A stretch of DNA of 64,000 nt from positions 372,001 through 436,000 of the forward strand of contig OW568883.1 in NCBI GenBank assembly GCA_938743325.2, in the 5' to 3' direction. The position numbers and the translations under genes are program-made. The stretch comes from Pycnococcus provasolii (lineage: Eukaryota; Chlorophyta; Pseudoscourfieldiophyceae; Pseudoscourfieldiales; Pycnococcaceae). The notes below the pieces were generated by a model. That model ran no database searches. It worked only from the letters and a program-made list of their open reading frames with translations, and was not told the DNA's origin. Every line of letters starts with the position of its first letter. Positions within the stretch are counted from its first letter, which is position 1. Positions 16,619 through 26,700 of this stretch are shown piece after piece.

Positions 16619-18784
16619 TTAGAAGCACAGTCGTTCGATAGCCTCGGCAACTCCACCTTGGTCGTTTGCCGAGACGCTGAGCACGTCTCGCTGACTGAGC
16701 GCATCGCGCAAAGTCGGCGCGGCATTAGCGACAAGAACCGGGCGTCCAGCCCAAAGCAGCATTTCTCGATCGTTCTCACCGTCGCCCACCGCGCCGATGC
16801 GCTCCACGGGAATGCCAAGCTGCGAAGCCACGGCTGACGCCGCCACCGCCTTGTTGAAGCCTCGAGGGACCACCTCTAGCATCGTGTCGATCGCCTGCAT
16901 CGTCGTTGCGGGCGATCCCTCGAGCGCCGCGTCCATCAGCGGTCGTAGAACGCGCGTGATGAGCTCTGGTTCTGCGAATATCAAGCCCTTCTTCCACGCG
17001 GCTTCCGACGCCGCGGCGGCGATCGCCTCCTCCGGCGAATCGAAGAGCTTGCTGAGTGGCTCGCGGTATCGCTCGTGCAGGTCCACAACCTCAGGGTGCG
17101 CTTCGGGACCTACGCTCACGCACGTGTCGCCGAGGAATCCCACCAGCGGAACGCCGGGAACCGAGCAGCTTGCCGCAATCTCCTCCAGCTCTTCCACCGC
17201 GCGAGCGACGTCAGCGGGCATGGGTCGCCCGTTGGACGCGGATTCCCACCACTTTGCCCATCCGCCGCGCGTGACCGCCATCGCCGCCTCGATGGCCGTG
17301 GTGGTGGTACGAACGTCAAGGAACGGGTCGCCGGGCAAGTTCTCCGTGATGCGGAGACCGCTCGCGCCAAACGCGTCGATGCCCTGCAGGAAGATGCCAG
17401 GACGGTCGTATCCCACGGCGGTGACTCGACCTGCGCTGGAGCTGTCGCTCGACGACAGTCCCACTTCCTCAAACAGCTCCAGCACGGCGGGCCTCGCCTT
17501 TCCCGTCGCGACGACGACGTGAATGCCCTCCAAGAGGGCCGCCTCGATGGCGTCGGCATTCTCCTCGGATAGGCGGCTGTTTGCGTCGAGCGTCGTGCCA
17601 TCCAGATCTAGGAAGAGGGCGTCCACCTTGCGGCGGCCGGGTGAGCGAGTGGATGGCGTGATGCTCTCGCCGATGCGTATTGTACTTGAAGCTTCGGTGG
17701 CTTTGGTTGACGCGCGGTCGAGCAGTCCGTCGCCACTCCACCCAAGCGAGGTGAGAACGGCACGCTCAGCCGCCGCCATGGCGGCGGCACGCTCGAGGTA
17801 CTCTACAGATTCGAGGCTGTCCATTTCTGAAATTCTGTCCATTTCTTCCAGATTGACATCCGGCGGTGGCTCGTGGTCGTATCCGAGCAGGTGCAAGATG
17901 CCATGCACGAGCAGAAGCTCTATTTCTGTGGTGAGAGAATGGTGTGCTTCGTCGGCTTGCCTCGAGGCTGTGGGAAGCGCGATGACGATGTCGCCGAGAA
18001 GATGTACTGGTGAGGAGGAGACTGATTCTTCTTCTTCGTCTGAGTAGTCTTCGTCTTCGTCTTCGTCCTCCATCAGGTATGTATCACTGACGTCATTATC
18101 GTACGGCATGACGGGCAAGTCGAGGTCGTCTCCGGGCACACCAACGGGGAACGCGAGTACGTCCGTCGTTTTGTCTTGTCCACGCCACTCGGCATTTAAA
18201 GCTTTCATGCGCGCGTCCGAGCACAGCATGATTGATACTTCAACCGGTTCGTCGAGAGGCGGCGTCGCGGCGGCGTAGCGAAAGAACTCGTCGTCCGAGG
18301 CGCGGGCGTGCGCGAGTGCCGCGTCTATTATTTGCTGTGTGCGTGATTCCAGCGCAGGCATGATATCTTGTGCGAGAGATGGGACATCTTGAGCGGAGGT
18401 TGAGGTTGAAGAGGAGCTTGGGTCGAGGCTTTCGTCGAGGACGATGGATGCGAAGGAGGAGGAGGAGGAGGAGGAGGAGGAGGAGGATGTGGAGAAGGTG
18501 GAGAACCTTCTAGAGAATGATGAGAATGTGTGATGATGACGACGTGATGATGATGGGGAAGACATGAAAGGGCTGAAATGAAAGCCCTGAAAGCTGTTGA
18601 TGAGCCTGGGAGAGGATGATGAAGATGTTGATGAGCGTATGATGCACGTACTACGAAACGGAGTTGATGAGGTGGAGCGTATGATGCCGAGACGACGAGG
18701 AGGAGGTGGAGGACGCATGCTGCAGGTCCACGAGTAGTGTCCAAGACTAGACGAAGACATGGGAATCAACGAAGGAGGAGGCAT
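16619..18784 (-). CDS. YBEY: YbeY endoribonuclease fused to Cof-type HAD hydrolase, plastid-targeted
   Basis: A 721-aa fusion. A long Ser/Pro/Arg-rich N-terminus (about 1-145) resembles a plastid transit peptide plus linker. The YbeY domain follows, with EWRGQDKTTDVLAFP and the zinc-binding LLVHGILHLLGYDHE (about residues 290-304). Its role is processing of plastid rRNA 3' ends. The second half is a HAD phosphatase of the Cof/IIB type (FLDLDGTTLD near residue 391, later VERIGAVGDGENDREML with the Asp pair of motif IV). The same fusion is known from Arabidopsis, which supports a green-lineage host. What the HAD half dephosphorylates is not known. Acidic insertions (MEDEDEDEDYSDEEEE) split the YbeY part. 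Confidence 0.88.
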   Translation of the reverse strand: MPPPSLIPMSSSSLGHYSWTCSMRPPPPPRRLGIIRSTSSTPFRSTCIIRSSTSSSSSPRLINSFQGFHFSPFMSSPSSSRRHHHTFSSFSRRFSTFSTSSSSSSSSSSSFASIVLDESLDPSSSSTSTSAQDVPSLAQDIMPALESRTQQIIDAALAHARASDDEFFRYAAATPPLDEPVEVSIMLCSDARMKALNAEWRGQDKTTDVLAFPVGVPGDDLDLPVMPYDNDVSDTYLMEDEDEDEDYSDEEEESVSSSPVHLLGDIVIALPTASRQADEAHHSLTTEIELLLVHGILHLLGYDHEPPPDVNLEEMDRISEMDSLESVEYLERAAAMAAAERAVLTSLGWSGDGLLDRASTKATEASSTIRIGESITPSTRSPGRRKVDALFLDLDGTTLDANSRLSEENADAIEAALLEGIHVVVATGKARPAVLELFEEVGLSSSDSSSAGRVTAVGYDRPGIFLQGIDAFGASGLRITENLPGDPFLDVRTTTTAIEAAMAVTRGGWAKWWESASNGRPMPADVARAVEELEEIAASCSVPGVPLVGFLGDTCVSVGPEAHPEVVDLHERYREPLSKLFDSPEEAIAAAASEAAWKKGLIFAEPELITRVLRPLMDAALEGSPATTMQAIDTMLEVVPRGFNKAVAASAVASQLGIPVERIGAVGDGENDREMLLWAGRPVLVANAAPTLRDALSQRDVLSVSANDQGGVAEAIERLCF

Positions 18785-19122
18785 AGTTTCTTGCTTGCTT
18801 GAAAGAAAGAGATTAAGCAGGATGTACTGGATGGAGCCTCTAGAGTGCTTGATGAATCCTCCTGAGAGATTCCTGAAAGAATGAGCACAGATTCTGTGAG
18901 CCTCTGAGAGTAACTGACAAGTGAGACGAGTGGACTCTAGAGATAGAGTTCAGTGCACTACTCGTAGACTAAGGTAGTGGCGGCGAGCGAGTGTTTCTTT
19001 CACAGGTACAGGTCTATGAAAGAAATGTCCGTCGGCGGCGACGACGACAGGAAAATGACGAAAAAAGCGGATAAGAAAAAGGAAGGGGAAAAATGACACA
19101 ACAGTGAACAGACCTGGGAGGA
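18785..19122. other. Divergent promoter region, no gene seen
   Basis: It lies between the starts of the YbeY-HAD gene (18784, minus) and the RCC1-repeat gene (19245, plus). It contains purine-rich stretches but no recognisable ORF with an ATG. Confidence 0.5.
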
Positions 19123-19190
19123 GGGTTAGGGTTAGGGTTAGGGTTAGGGTTAGAGGGTTAAGAATTAGGGTTAGAGGGTTAGGGGTTAGG
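19123..19190 (+). promoter_or_regulatory. Degenerate TTAGGG array upstream of RCC1-repeat gene
   Basis: Five contiguous ttaggg units, then three units interrupted by agagg and agaa. It ends 55 bp before the ATG at 19245. Read as protein it gives an artificial RVRVRV run, which is why the longer frame was not used. Confidence 0.6.
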
Positions 19191-19244
19191 CGCCTCAAGC
19201 CTTCTAGAGGTGCCACCATTTTCGGCTTGTCCATTCTCTGCCCC

Positions 19245-20228
19245 ATGTCAGCGGCGCATGCCAGCATGCCAGCGCCACGCCTACAAGGAGAGTTGGCGTA
19301 CGATGCGCTGCGCCTAGGAGTTTTTCCCTGGCAGCGTGAGCGACGCCTCGCCAAAGAACGTGAGCGAGTGAACGTCGCGCGGTTCTCGTCGAGAGTACTT
19401 ATCGCTGGTACTTCTCACTCGTTGGCATTGCGAATCGACGGCGGAATCGCGTGCTGGGGACACAACGGCTACGGCCAGGCGCCTCCTGACGGCGTCGACG
19501 GCGACTTTGTCGCCATCGCTGCGGGCCATGAACACTCGCTGGCGCTACGACGCGACGGCAACATCGCGTGCTGGGGTGACAACTTCTTCGGCCAGGCGCC
19601 TCCCGGCGGCGTCGACGGCGACTTCGTCGCGATCGCCGCGGGGCGCTTCCATTCAATTGCGCTTCGACGCGACGGCGACATCGCGTGCTGGGGACGCAAC
19701 AACCGCGACCAGGCGCCTCCCGGTGGCGTCGACGGCGACTTCGTCGCGATCGCCGCGGGACAATACCACTCGCTGGCGCTGCGACGCAACGGCAGGATCG
19801 CGTGCTTGGGAGACAACAGCTTCGACCAGGCACCTCCCGCCGGCGTCGGGGGAGACTTCATCGCGATTTCTGCAGGTTGGCGGCACTCGTTGGCGCTGCG
19901 AAGCAACGGCAACGTCGCGTGCTGGGGACGCAACCGTTGGGGCCAAGCACCTCCCGACGGCGTGGACGGCGACTTCGTCGCAATCGCTGCGGGTGGAAAT
20001 CACTCGCTCGCGCTACGACGCGACGGCGGCGTCACGTGCTGGGGATACAACGCCGAGGGCCAGGCGCCTCCCGGCGGCGTCGACGGCGACTTCGTCGCAA
20101 TCGCTGCGGGTGGAAATCACTCGCTCGCGCTACGACGCGACGGCGGCGTCACGTGCTGGGGACGCAACGACGACGGCCAGGCGCCTCCCAACGGCGTTGC
20201 TGGTCCATTCAAGACGCGAGAGTTGTAA
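19245..20228 (+). CDS. RCC1/BLIP-II-like seven-repeat beta-propeller protein
   Basis: A 327-aa protein. After about 55 basic N-terminal residues (FPWQRERRLAKERERVN) come seven tandem units of 39 residues (117 bp) of the form IAAGxxHSLALRRDG.IACWG, then a short N..GQAPP tail, ending in a KTREL tail. Seven units would close one propeller. The units are nearly identical except for the two residues before HS and those after WG, and units 6 and 7 are almost copies of each other. RCC1-type repeats bind other proteins, and BLIP-II is a bacterial inhibitor built this way; the ligand here is unknown. A broken copy of its 3' end lies at 34440-34576. TGTAA overlaps the stop. Confidence 0.8.
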   Translation: MSAAHASMPAPRLQGELAYDALRLGVFPWQRERRLAKERERVNVARFSSRVLIAGTSHSLALRIDGGIACWGHNGYGQAPPDGVDGDFVAIAAGHEHSLALRRDGNIACWGDNFFGQAPPGGVDGDFVAIAAGRFHSIALRRDGDIACWGRNNRDQAPPGGVDGDFVAIAAGQYHSLALRRNGRIACLGDNSFDQAPPAGVGGDFIAISAGWRHSLALRSNGNVACWGRNRWGQAPPDGVDGDFVAIAAGGNHSLALRRDGGVTCWGYNAEGQAPPGGVDGDFVAIAAGGNHSLALRRDGGVTCWGRNDDGQAPPNGVAGPFKTREL

Positions 20229-20646
20229 CTGACATGAGTAAGAACATACAAATAAAAAGAAAAACACAAAATGAAAATGTAAAAGGCGCCTCTGATCCTA
20301 TTCCGAGGTTGAATCATATGGCTGTATGGTGTGTGTTGTTGTTGCTGTTGTTGTATGTTGTATGTTTGTTGTATGTCGTTGTTTTTTTTTACAGATTTTG
20401 TAGTCGTACGGTACTTCTTTCCTCTTGTATACTGTAGTTAAGTAGAAGACTCTTGTAAATACTTACTTGTTGTTGGTGTTGTTGTTGTTGTAGCAATAGT
20501 GGATGTCAATGAGAAGCATGCATGGCGTCCCGTCGTCGTCGTCATGTCGTGTCATGTCGTGGTGGTGGTGGTGGTGGTCGTCGTCGTGTCGTGGTCCTAT
20601 ATGATACGCTCCGAAGATTTCAGATGCCTGTAAAGGTGTGCTAACT
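20229..20646. other. Intergenic, no gene seen
   Basis: It lies between the convergent ends of the RCC1-repeat gene and TBP. It has TTG- and GTC-type simple repeats (about 20333-20395, 20470-20590) and no credible ORF. Confidence 0.5.
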
Positions 20647-21234
20647 TCAGGCAGCTCCCGGCTTGCGGAACTCGCACAGAATCGGGTAGATGTTCTCAAA
20701 AGCTTTGTAAATCTGCTCGCACTTACGAGCACCCAACAAACGAACCTTGCCGCTCTGGTAAATCAACAGAGTCACCTTCGGATTCAGCATGCGGTACAAC
20801 GCATTCGGGCTGATTTCCGTGTCGTAGCTGACGTGCCGACCGTGCTTGTACGCCAAGCTCGCCAAGTTGAGCTGGTAACCCATGTCCGCCGTACCGTTGA
20901 TGTTGATGACGCGAAAGTCGTTCACCGACGCGGCGTAGTCAGCCTTCTTCACGTTTTTGGCAAACTTCGTCGCCGCGCGCTTCGCATCCGCCTCGCTCTT
21001 CGTGCCCGTGACGTTCACCTTCCCGCTCGCAAAGATGCACGCGGTGGAGTGCGGCTCTCGGATGCGCGAAACCACCGCCGGATATCTCTTCGGGTTGTAC
21101 TCGCAGTTCTTCGCGTGCAGCGTGACCTGCTTCAGATCCACCTCGCATCCCAGAGAAAACTGCGCGACGACGTTGTCAATGTTCGGAACGATCCCGGACG
21201 GGTGCAGGGAGAGGTCAGGGGCGGCTGATGACAT
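20647..21234 (-). CDS. TBP: TATA-binding protein (TBP)
   Basis: A 195-aa general transcription factor that binds the TATA element and nucleates TFIID/TFIIIB/SL1. The saddle domain is complete, with two symmetric repeats: IVPNIDNVVAQFSLGCEVDL ... SRIREPHSTACIFASGKVNV in the first, and YDTEISPNALYRMLNPKVTL ... SGKVRLLGARKCEQIY in the second. Two features depart from textbook TBP: the basic linker and first-repeat helix are less conserved (EADAKRAATKFAKNVKKADY), and the usual PELFPGL-type motif is replaced by EISPNALY. Its first 110 codons are duplicated in inverted orientation at 28936. The NACHT gene fragment starts 787 bp away on the opposite strand. Confidence 0.9.
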   Translation of the reverse strand: MSSAAPDLSLHPSGIVPNIDNVVAQFSLGCEVDLKQVTLHAKNCEYNPKRYPAVVSRIREPHSTACIFASGKVNVTGTKSEADAKRAATKFAKNVKKADYAASVNDFRVININGTADMGYQLNLASLAYKHGRHVSYDTEISPNALYRMLNPKVTLLIYQSGKVRLLGARKCEQIYKAFENIYPILCEFRKPGAA

Positions 21235-22021
21235 CTCTTCTATCTATCTAGCGCTGCTGTTGGTGGAGAGCAGAAGAAGAGGAGGAGAAACCAAAGGCAG
21301 ACAAGAAGAGAAGAACGGACACCACGAGTCAGTGAACACAGCAGCAGCTTACGGCATCATCGCGAACCAAAAAAGGGAAAGCGGCGCAGAAAGAGGCGGA
21401 GGCGCCATACCCCGCGAAGAATGAGAAGAACAACAAAGCGAGCGGCGGGGGCAAAGACCTTAGACCTCAGCAGCCAAGGCGCAGAGCTCGTCGACTGTAA
21501 CAATACTTGCATGCATCGAGGTTCATATGTTGTGTATTTTCATTAACTTCCATCAAACAATTTGATCGTCTCTATGGTGTACGTTTCCAATCAACATAAC
21601 CTTGGAACAACCACTGCGACACAGGTCTAATCTCGAACCTTAAATTTCACAGATAGTGGCAGCATACATCGTAAGTTTTCAAGAAAAACATTGCTCCAAG
21701 TCGATGACAACAAACCAGATCTAACCGAATCCAACCACAACAGTTTGCCAACATTCCGCAAAGAATTATTAAACCCTCAATGAGGATGAGACGGCGGTTC
21801 GATTCCGCCTGGAGACAGCTACAATATCATGTTCATCAAGACATTTTTTTTTGCCGTTTTTTGCATGAGGACTTTTTTTTGCATGCCGACAAACTTACTA
21901 ACCCTAACCCTAACCCGATGCAAGACAGGTACTTCCTACTACGTCCCGAACGACCACCTCAACTCTGCCACCTCTGCCACCTCCGCCATCACAACCAGCG
22001 CTCACAAGACACGGACCGGCC
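21235..22021. other. Divergent intergenic region, left arm
   Basis: The shared upstream region of TBP and the receptor fragment, repeated at 28150-28935. It holds a T-arm-like ggcgg-ttcgatt-ccgcc hairpin near 21793, two T-rich runs and a three-unit CCCTAA array. No gene seen. Confidence 0.6.
21898..21916. promoter_or_regulatory. Telomere-like repeat, left arm
   Basis: Three CCCTAA units ending 106 bp before the ATG at 22022. Confidence 0.5.
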
Positions 22022-23488
22022 ATGGGGTGCGCGGCGTCGACGGCGGCGCAGCAAGTACACGGCGCGGCGTCGACGTCAACATCAACGGCACGCAAGGAAG
22101 AACTCTGGCCGACGACGGTGCTGCCAGTCAAGCCAACGAGGCAAGACGTCGACGATGGGAAGACTCAGACCGAACATGCGTCAGAGTCGCCCGTCAGCCG
22201 CGCGGTGTCGCTCGCATGGCTTGCACAGTTTGTTAAGGCGCACGCCGGAACGACGCAGAGCTGGGACGTCGTCAAGGAGTTCATGGCTGAGGAGGATGGT
22301 GGTGGGAAAGATGCGGTCTTATTCGTGACGTCTGACAACCTAGAGACGCACCGCGATATGCGACGAGCTGCTGAAAAAACAAAGAGCGGCAAGCCGGTTC
22401 CGGTCGAGTATCGCGCCATCCCGTTCGAGCAGATGTACACGACGGACGTCGTCGAGTGCTTCGTGCGTTCGCTGGCACGCAAAGAGCACATGAGCTACGC
22501 GCAAGCCGAGAATCTTCCTGTTGGCGCGCCGACGTACTTCATTTCGCACGCGTGGAACAGCCTTTTCGTCGACCTCGTGGAGAGCGTGAAAGGGGCACTT
22601 GCAGGCGCTGCTCAAGCAGATACGTACGTGTGGCTTGACATATTCGCCATCAACCAGGACGATACGGGTGGCGTATCTTCAGCCATGAAAGAGCTCGACG
22701 ACGGCCGCACGCTCGCTGGTACGATAGCGACGTCTCGCGGAACGCTCGTCGTGCTGGATAAAGATCGCGTCATTCCGTTGACGAGGTTGTGGTGCCTGTA
22801 CGAGATTGGGTCGACACCACCGCAGAAGCTGCAGCTCGTCACGCACGGCTTCTCGGAAAAGGACGTGTCGCAGCATATTCGTAATATCGACGCGGAGACG
22901 GCGCTGTGCTTTTCGGAAGACGATAAGAAGATGATTCGCGGCGAAATCACGGGCAAGTTTGGGTTTGCGAGCATGAAGCACTTCACAGAGGAGCTCAAGC
23001 TGCGTTTTATGCTCCGCCCGATGAGCTACGAGTCGGATTTGCAGGCGCTGCGAGAGCGGGGACAGAGCAACAAGTACCAGTTCGAGGCGCTGCGTGCACA
23101 CGTGACGTCGACTGGTGGACGTCTTGCATGCGTCGTTGGCGGACCAGGAGAGGGCAAGTCGAGTGTGGCTGCGGCGGCCCTCGACTTGGTTCACGCGGCT
23201 CACTTCTGCAAACGTGCGGACGTCAGGCGCCAGGACGTGCTTGAGATGGTGAGGTCGCTTGGCTTTCAGCTTGGTCAGCAGTCTGATGTCGTTAGGAAAT
23301 GCCTGATTGATCTGGATGAAGACACCGCTGCGAAGGCGCTCGTCGACCCGGATGTTGCTGTGAATGCGGTTTTGGTGGGACCGTTAAAAGAGCTTGCTAA
23401 AATGAGAACGCACGCCGTGATTTTGCTGGATGCGCTCGACGAGGCGGACGATGAGTTGCACACGTCCAATGCTGCGGTGGGGTTGTAA
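22022..23488 (+). pseudogene. Truncated copy of TIR-like/NACHT receptor (duplication arm)
   Basis: 488 residues, identical to the first 486 of the receptor at 23701-28149: myristoylation-type start MGCAAS, TIR-like domain (YFISHAWNSLF about residue 172, RLWCLYEIG about 257) and NACHT with Walker A GGPGEGKSS (about 372) and Walker B ILLDALDEAD (about 466). At the duplication breakpoint (23485) it runs into a stop after two more codons, losing the rest of the NACHT domain and all WD40 repeats. It could still be expressed as a TIR-like/NACHT short form, which in plant and animal immunity sometimes acts as a helper or decoy. Here that is only a possibility. Confidence 0.85.
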
Positions 23489-23700
23489 TATTGAATATGA
23501 CGTGTAGCTATCAAATTTAGTTTAGCAACACAGGTAATGTTTCTTACGGCGGCGTGACGCTCGCCCACACCGCCTCGGTGCTCTCCACGACGTCCCACCT
23601 GCCGGTCCACCCATCAGCAAGCACGACGGTTCGCCGGCTCAAATGCGGCGTGCAAACCCAGATATCGCAGCTAATCAACGCATCCCAAACAGTGTTTTGT

Positions 23701-26700
23701 CTATGCACCATTCGCGCTTGTCGCAATCGCGTCCCACACGCGAACGGTCGAGTCATTACTCGCGGAGACGATGCGTGTACCATCCGCGGAATACGAGGCG
23801 GAGGAATACGATGCAGAATGCACATCAGAAGAATGGCCTTCCAGCACAGATAGACACGCGCCCGTCGTCGCGTCCCAGACGCGTACACTCCTGTCCCAGC
23901 TCGCGGAGACGATGCGCGCACCATCCGCGGAATACGAGGCGGAATGCACATCATCAGAATGGCCTTCCAGCACGGATATACACGCGCCGGTCATCGCGTC
24001 CCACACGCGAACGGTCGAGTCACCGCGAGCGCTCGCGGAGACGATGCGCGTCCCATCCGCGGAATACGAGGCGGAAGTCACATCATCAGAATGGCCTTCC
24101 AGCACAGATATACACGCGCCGGTCGTCGCGTCCCACACGCGAACGGTCTTGTCCCAGCTCGCGGAGACGATGCGCGTACCATCCGCGGAATACGAGGCGG
24201 AAGTCACCGCATTAGAATGGCCTTCCAGCACAGATATGCACGCGCCGGTCGTCGCGTCCCACACGCGAACGGTCTTGTCACCGCTCGCGGAGACGATGCG
24301 CGTACCATCCGCGGAATACGAGGCGGAAGTCACACCACCAGAATGGCCCTTCAGCACCGATATACACGCGCCGGTCGTCGCGTCCCATACGCGAATAGTC
24401 TTGTCACCGCTCGCGGAGACGATGCGCGTACCATCCGCGGAATACGAGGCGGAATGCACACCACCATAATGGCCTTCCAGCACCGATATACACGCGCCGG
24501 TCATCGCGTCCCATACGCGAATAGTCTTGTCCTCGCTCGCGGAGACGATGCGCGTACCATCCGCGGAATACGATGCGGAAAACACCCTACCAGAATGACC
24601 TTCCAGCAACACAGATAGACACGCGCCGGTCGTCGCGTCCCAGATGCGAATGGGTGCGCCATAGCTAAATGATGATACGCTCGCGGAGGAGACGATGCGC
24701 GTCCCATCCGCGGAATACGAGGCGGAAGTCACCGCATCAGAATGGCCTTCCAACACAGATATGCACGCGCCTGATTTGGCGTCCCAGACGCGAACGGTTT
24801 TGTCCTCGCTCGCGGAGACGATGCGCGTACCATCCGCGGAATACGATGCGGAAGTCACACCATCAGAATGGCCCTTCAGCACACGCACGCGCCAACCCGT
24901 AATGGCGTTCCAGACGCGAACGGTCTTGTCCCAGCTCGCGGAGACGATTCGCGTACCATCCGCGGAATACGAGGCGGAAGTCACACCATCAGAATGGCCC
25001 TTCAGCACACGCACGCGCCAACCCGTAATGGCGTTCCAGACGCGAACGGTCTTGTCCGTGCTCGCGGAGACGATGCGCGTACCATCCGCGGAATACGAGG
25101 CGGAAGTCACACCACCATAATGGCCTTCCAGCACAGATATGCACGCGCCGGTCAACGCGTCCCATACGCGAACGGTATTGTCACCGCTCGCGGAGACGAT
25201 GCGCGTCCCATCCGCGGAATACGAGGCGGAATGCACACCACCAGAATGGCCTTTCAGCACAGATATACACGCGCCGGTCGTCGCGTCCCACACGCGAACG
25301 GTCTTGTCACCGCTCGCGGAGACGATGCGCGTCCCATCCGCGGAGTACGAGGCGGAAGTCACACCACCATAATGGCCTTCCAGCACCGATATACACGCGC
25401 CGGTCGTCGCGTCCCAGACACGAACGGTATTGTCACTACTAAAGAAGTCCCCGCTCGCGGAGACGATGCGCGTACCATCCGCGGAATACGATGCAGAATT
25501 TACTTCACTAGAATGGCCTTTCATGTTGTTCAATATCGTAGCATCAATATCCACACGAGCAGGCAAGCAAGCATTAGGCGCACCCATGAACACCGATTGT
25601 CCTTGACTCTGATACCATGCACTAGTACACGGCACATTCGCCGCAATCACTCCAGCCTGCGAATACGTCCCAACTCCCCATCGAAGCACGCGAAAAAAGG
25701 CATGCAGCGATTCCACAGTCGCCACCAACCCAGTAACATAATCTGCCAACTTCTCCTTCGCTTCCAAAAGCGCCTTTTCGAGGCGCAGCAATTCCACCAC
25801 GAGCACGCCTCTTCGACCTGCATCCATCTGACGCTTCAACCACAGACCCGCAAATCGTGTCGCACACCAACGTGACGCCTTGTATCCCTTAGGCACCATC
25901 GCCGCAGTCTTTTCCTTGCGCTCAACCATGAACGCGTCAGACCACTCCTTCATGACATCTATCGCCAACGTCTCATCACCACCATGCAGCATCTTCTCAA
26001 CCGCCTCGGTCAAGTGCATGTGTGCATGTCGCAAGGAATACGCCACTGCCGGCCCCTTCTCGTCGTCACCACGTTTCAGAACGTCCAGGCAAGATCGCGT
26101 CAGCTCACAACGTCCACGAGACACGTTAGCTGCGTGCTCGCCTGATCGCTTCGTATCTCCCAAAAACTCACGCAGCGACAAGTGCAACGTCTGCAGCAGG
26201 TGATCACGCTCCTCGAACAGCAATCCCCAGCCAGGTAGCCGCTCGCACGTCTCCCGCAAACGCAATCTATCAACATGCACCGACGAGAGAGGTTCGCGCG
26301 AAGCAAGCACAATGTCAATCAGCCGACGAACATCCTCGTCATCCTTCGCTGCGCGATCAAACCAAAGCTTATACGCGGCATCAATATCCGCAGGTGGCTC
26401 CAAACTTGTGCCGTATCGCTTGACAAACTCGCGAGCAACAATCTGGTACACCTTTGAGCTCTGCATGTTGCGCATCGCCTGTTCCCAGGCTTCCGGCAAA
26501 CGACTGTCCTCCTCCTTATCTTCCACCGCCTTCGATCCCAAGACCTGTGCAGGCTCAAATACTTGCATGCCACCTTCCCAATCATACTCCAGCACGCGTC
26601 GACGAGGATAGTCACCATCCGCATCTGGGCGCGTCGTCACAAGCACAGAGACGCCATTGCGCGCCTTGCGAGCCAGAATCCGCAGCAACCCCACCGCAGC

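Larger units (their letters stand above)
20905..23485 (+). repeat. Left arm of 2.58-kb inverted duplication
   Basis: From within TBP (20905) to within the NACHT gene (23485), this arm matches the reverse complement of 26686-29265 almost base for base; the encoded 486-residue receptor segments are identical. I noticed only small differences, e.g. a short insertion near 28850. The spacer between the arms is 3.2 kb. Confidence 0.93.

Noticed and set aside
19104-19244. N-terminal RVRVRVRVRG extension of the RCC1-repeat protein
   Set aside because: It is the translation of a TTAGGG array from a GTG codon; the first ATG is at 19245.
21785-21815. tRNA-like T-arm hairpin (ggcgg-ttcgatt-ccgcc), mirrored near 28370
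   Set aside because: No D-arm, anticodon arm or matching 5' acceptor strand at a plausible distance upstream; a lone T-arm-like hairpin is not a tRNA gene.
23643-25875. Long repetitive plus-strand ORFs (e.g. 24868-25875, 335 aa)
   Set aside because: They are antisense readings of the 126-bp WD40 repeats of the receptor on the minus strand; the same applies to 62378-63557.
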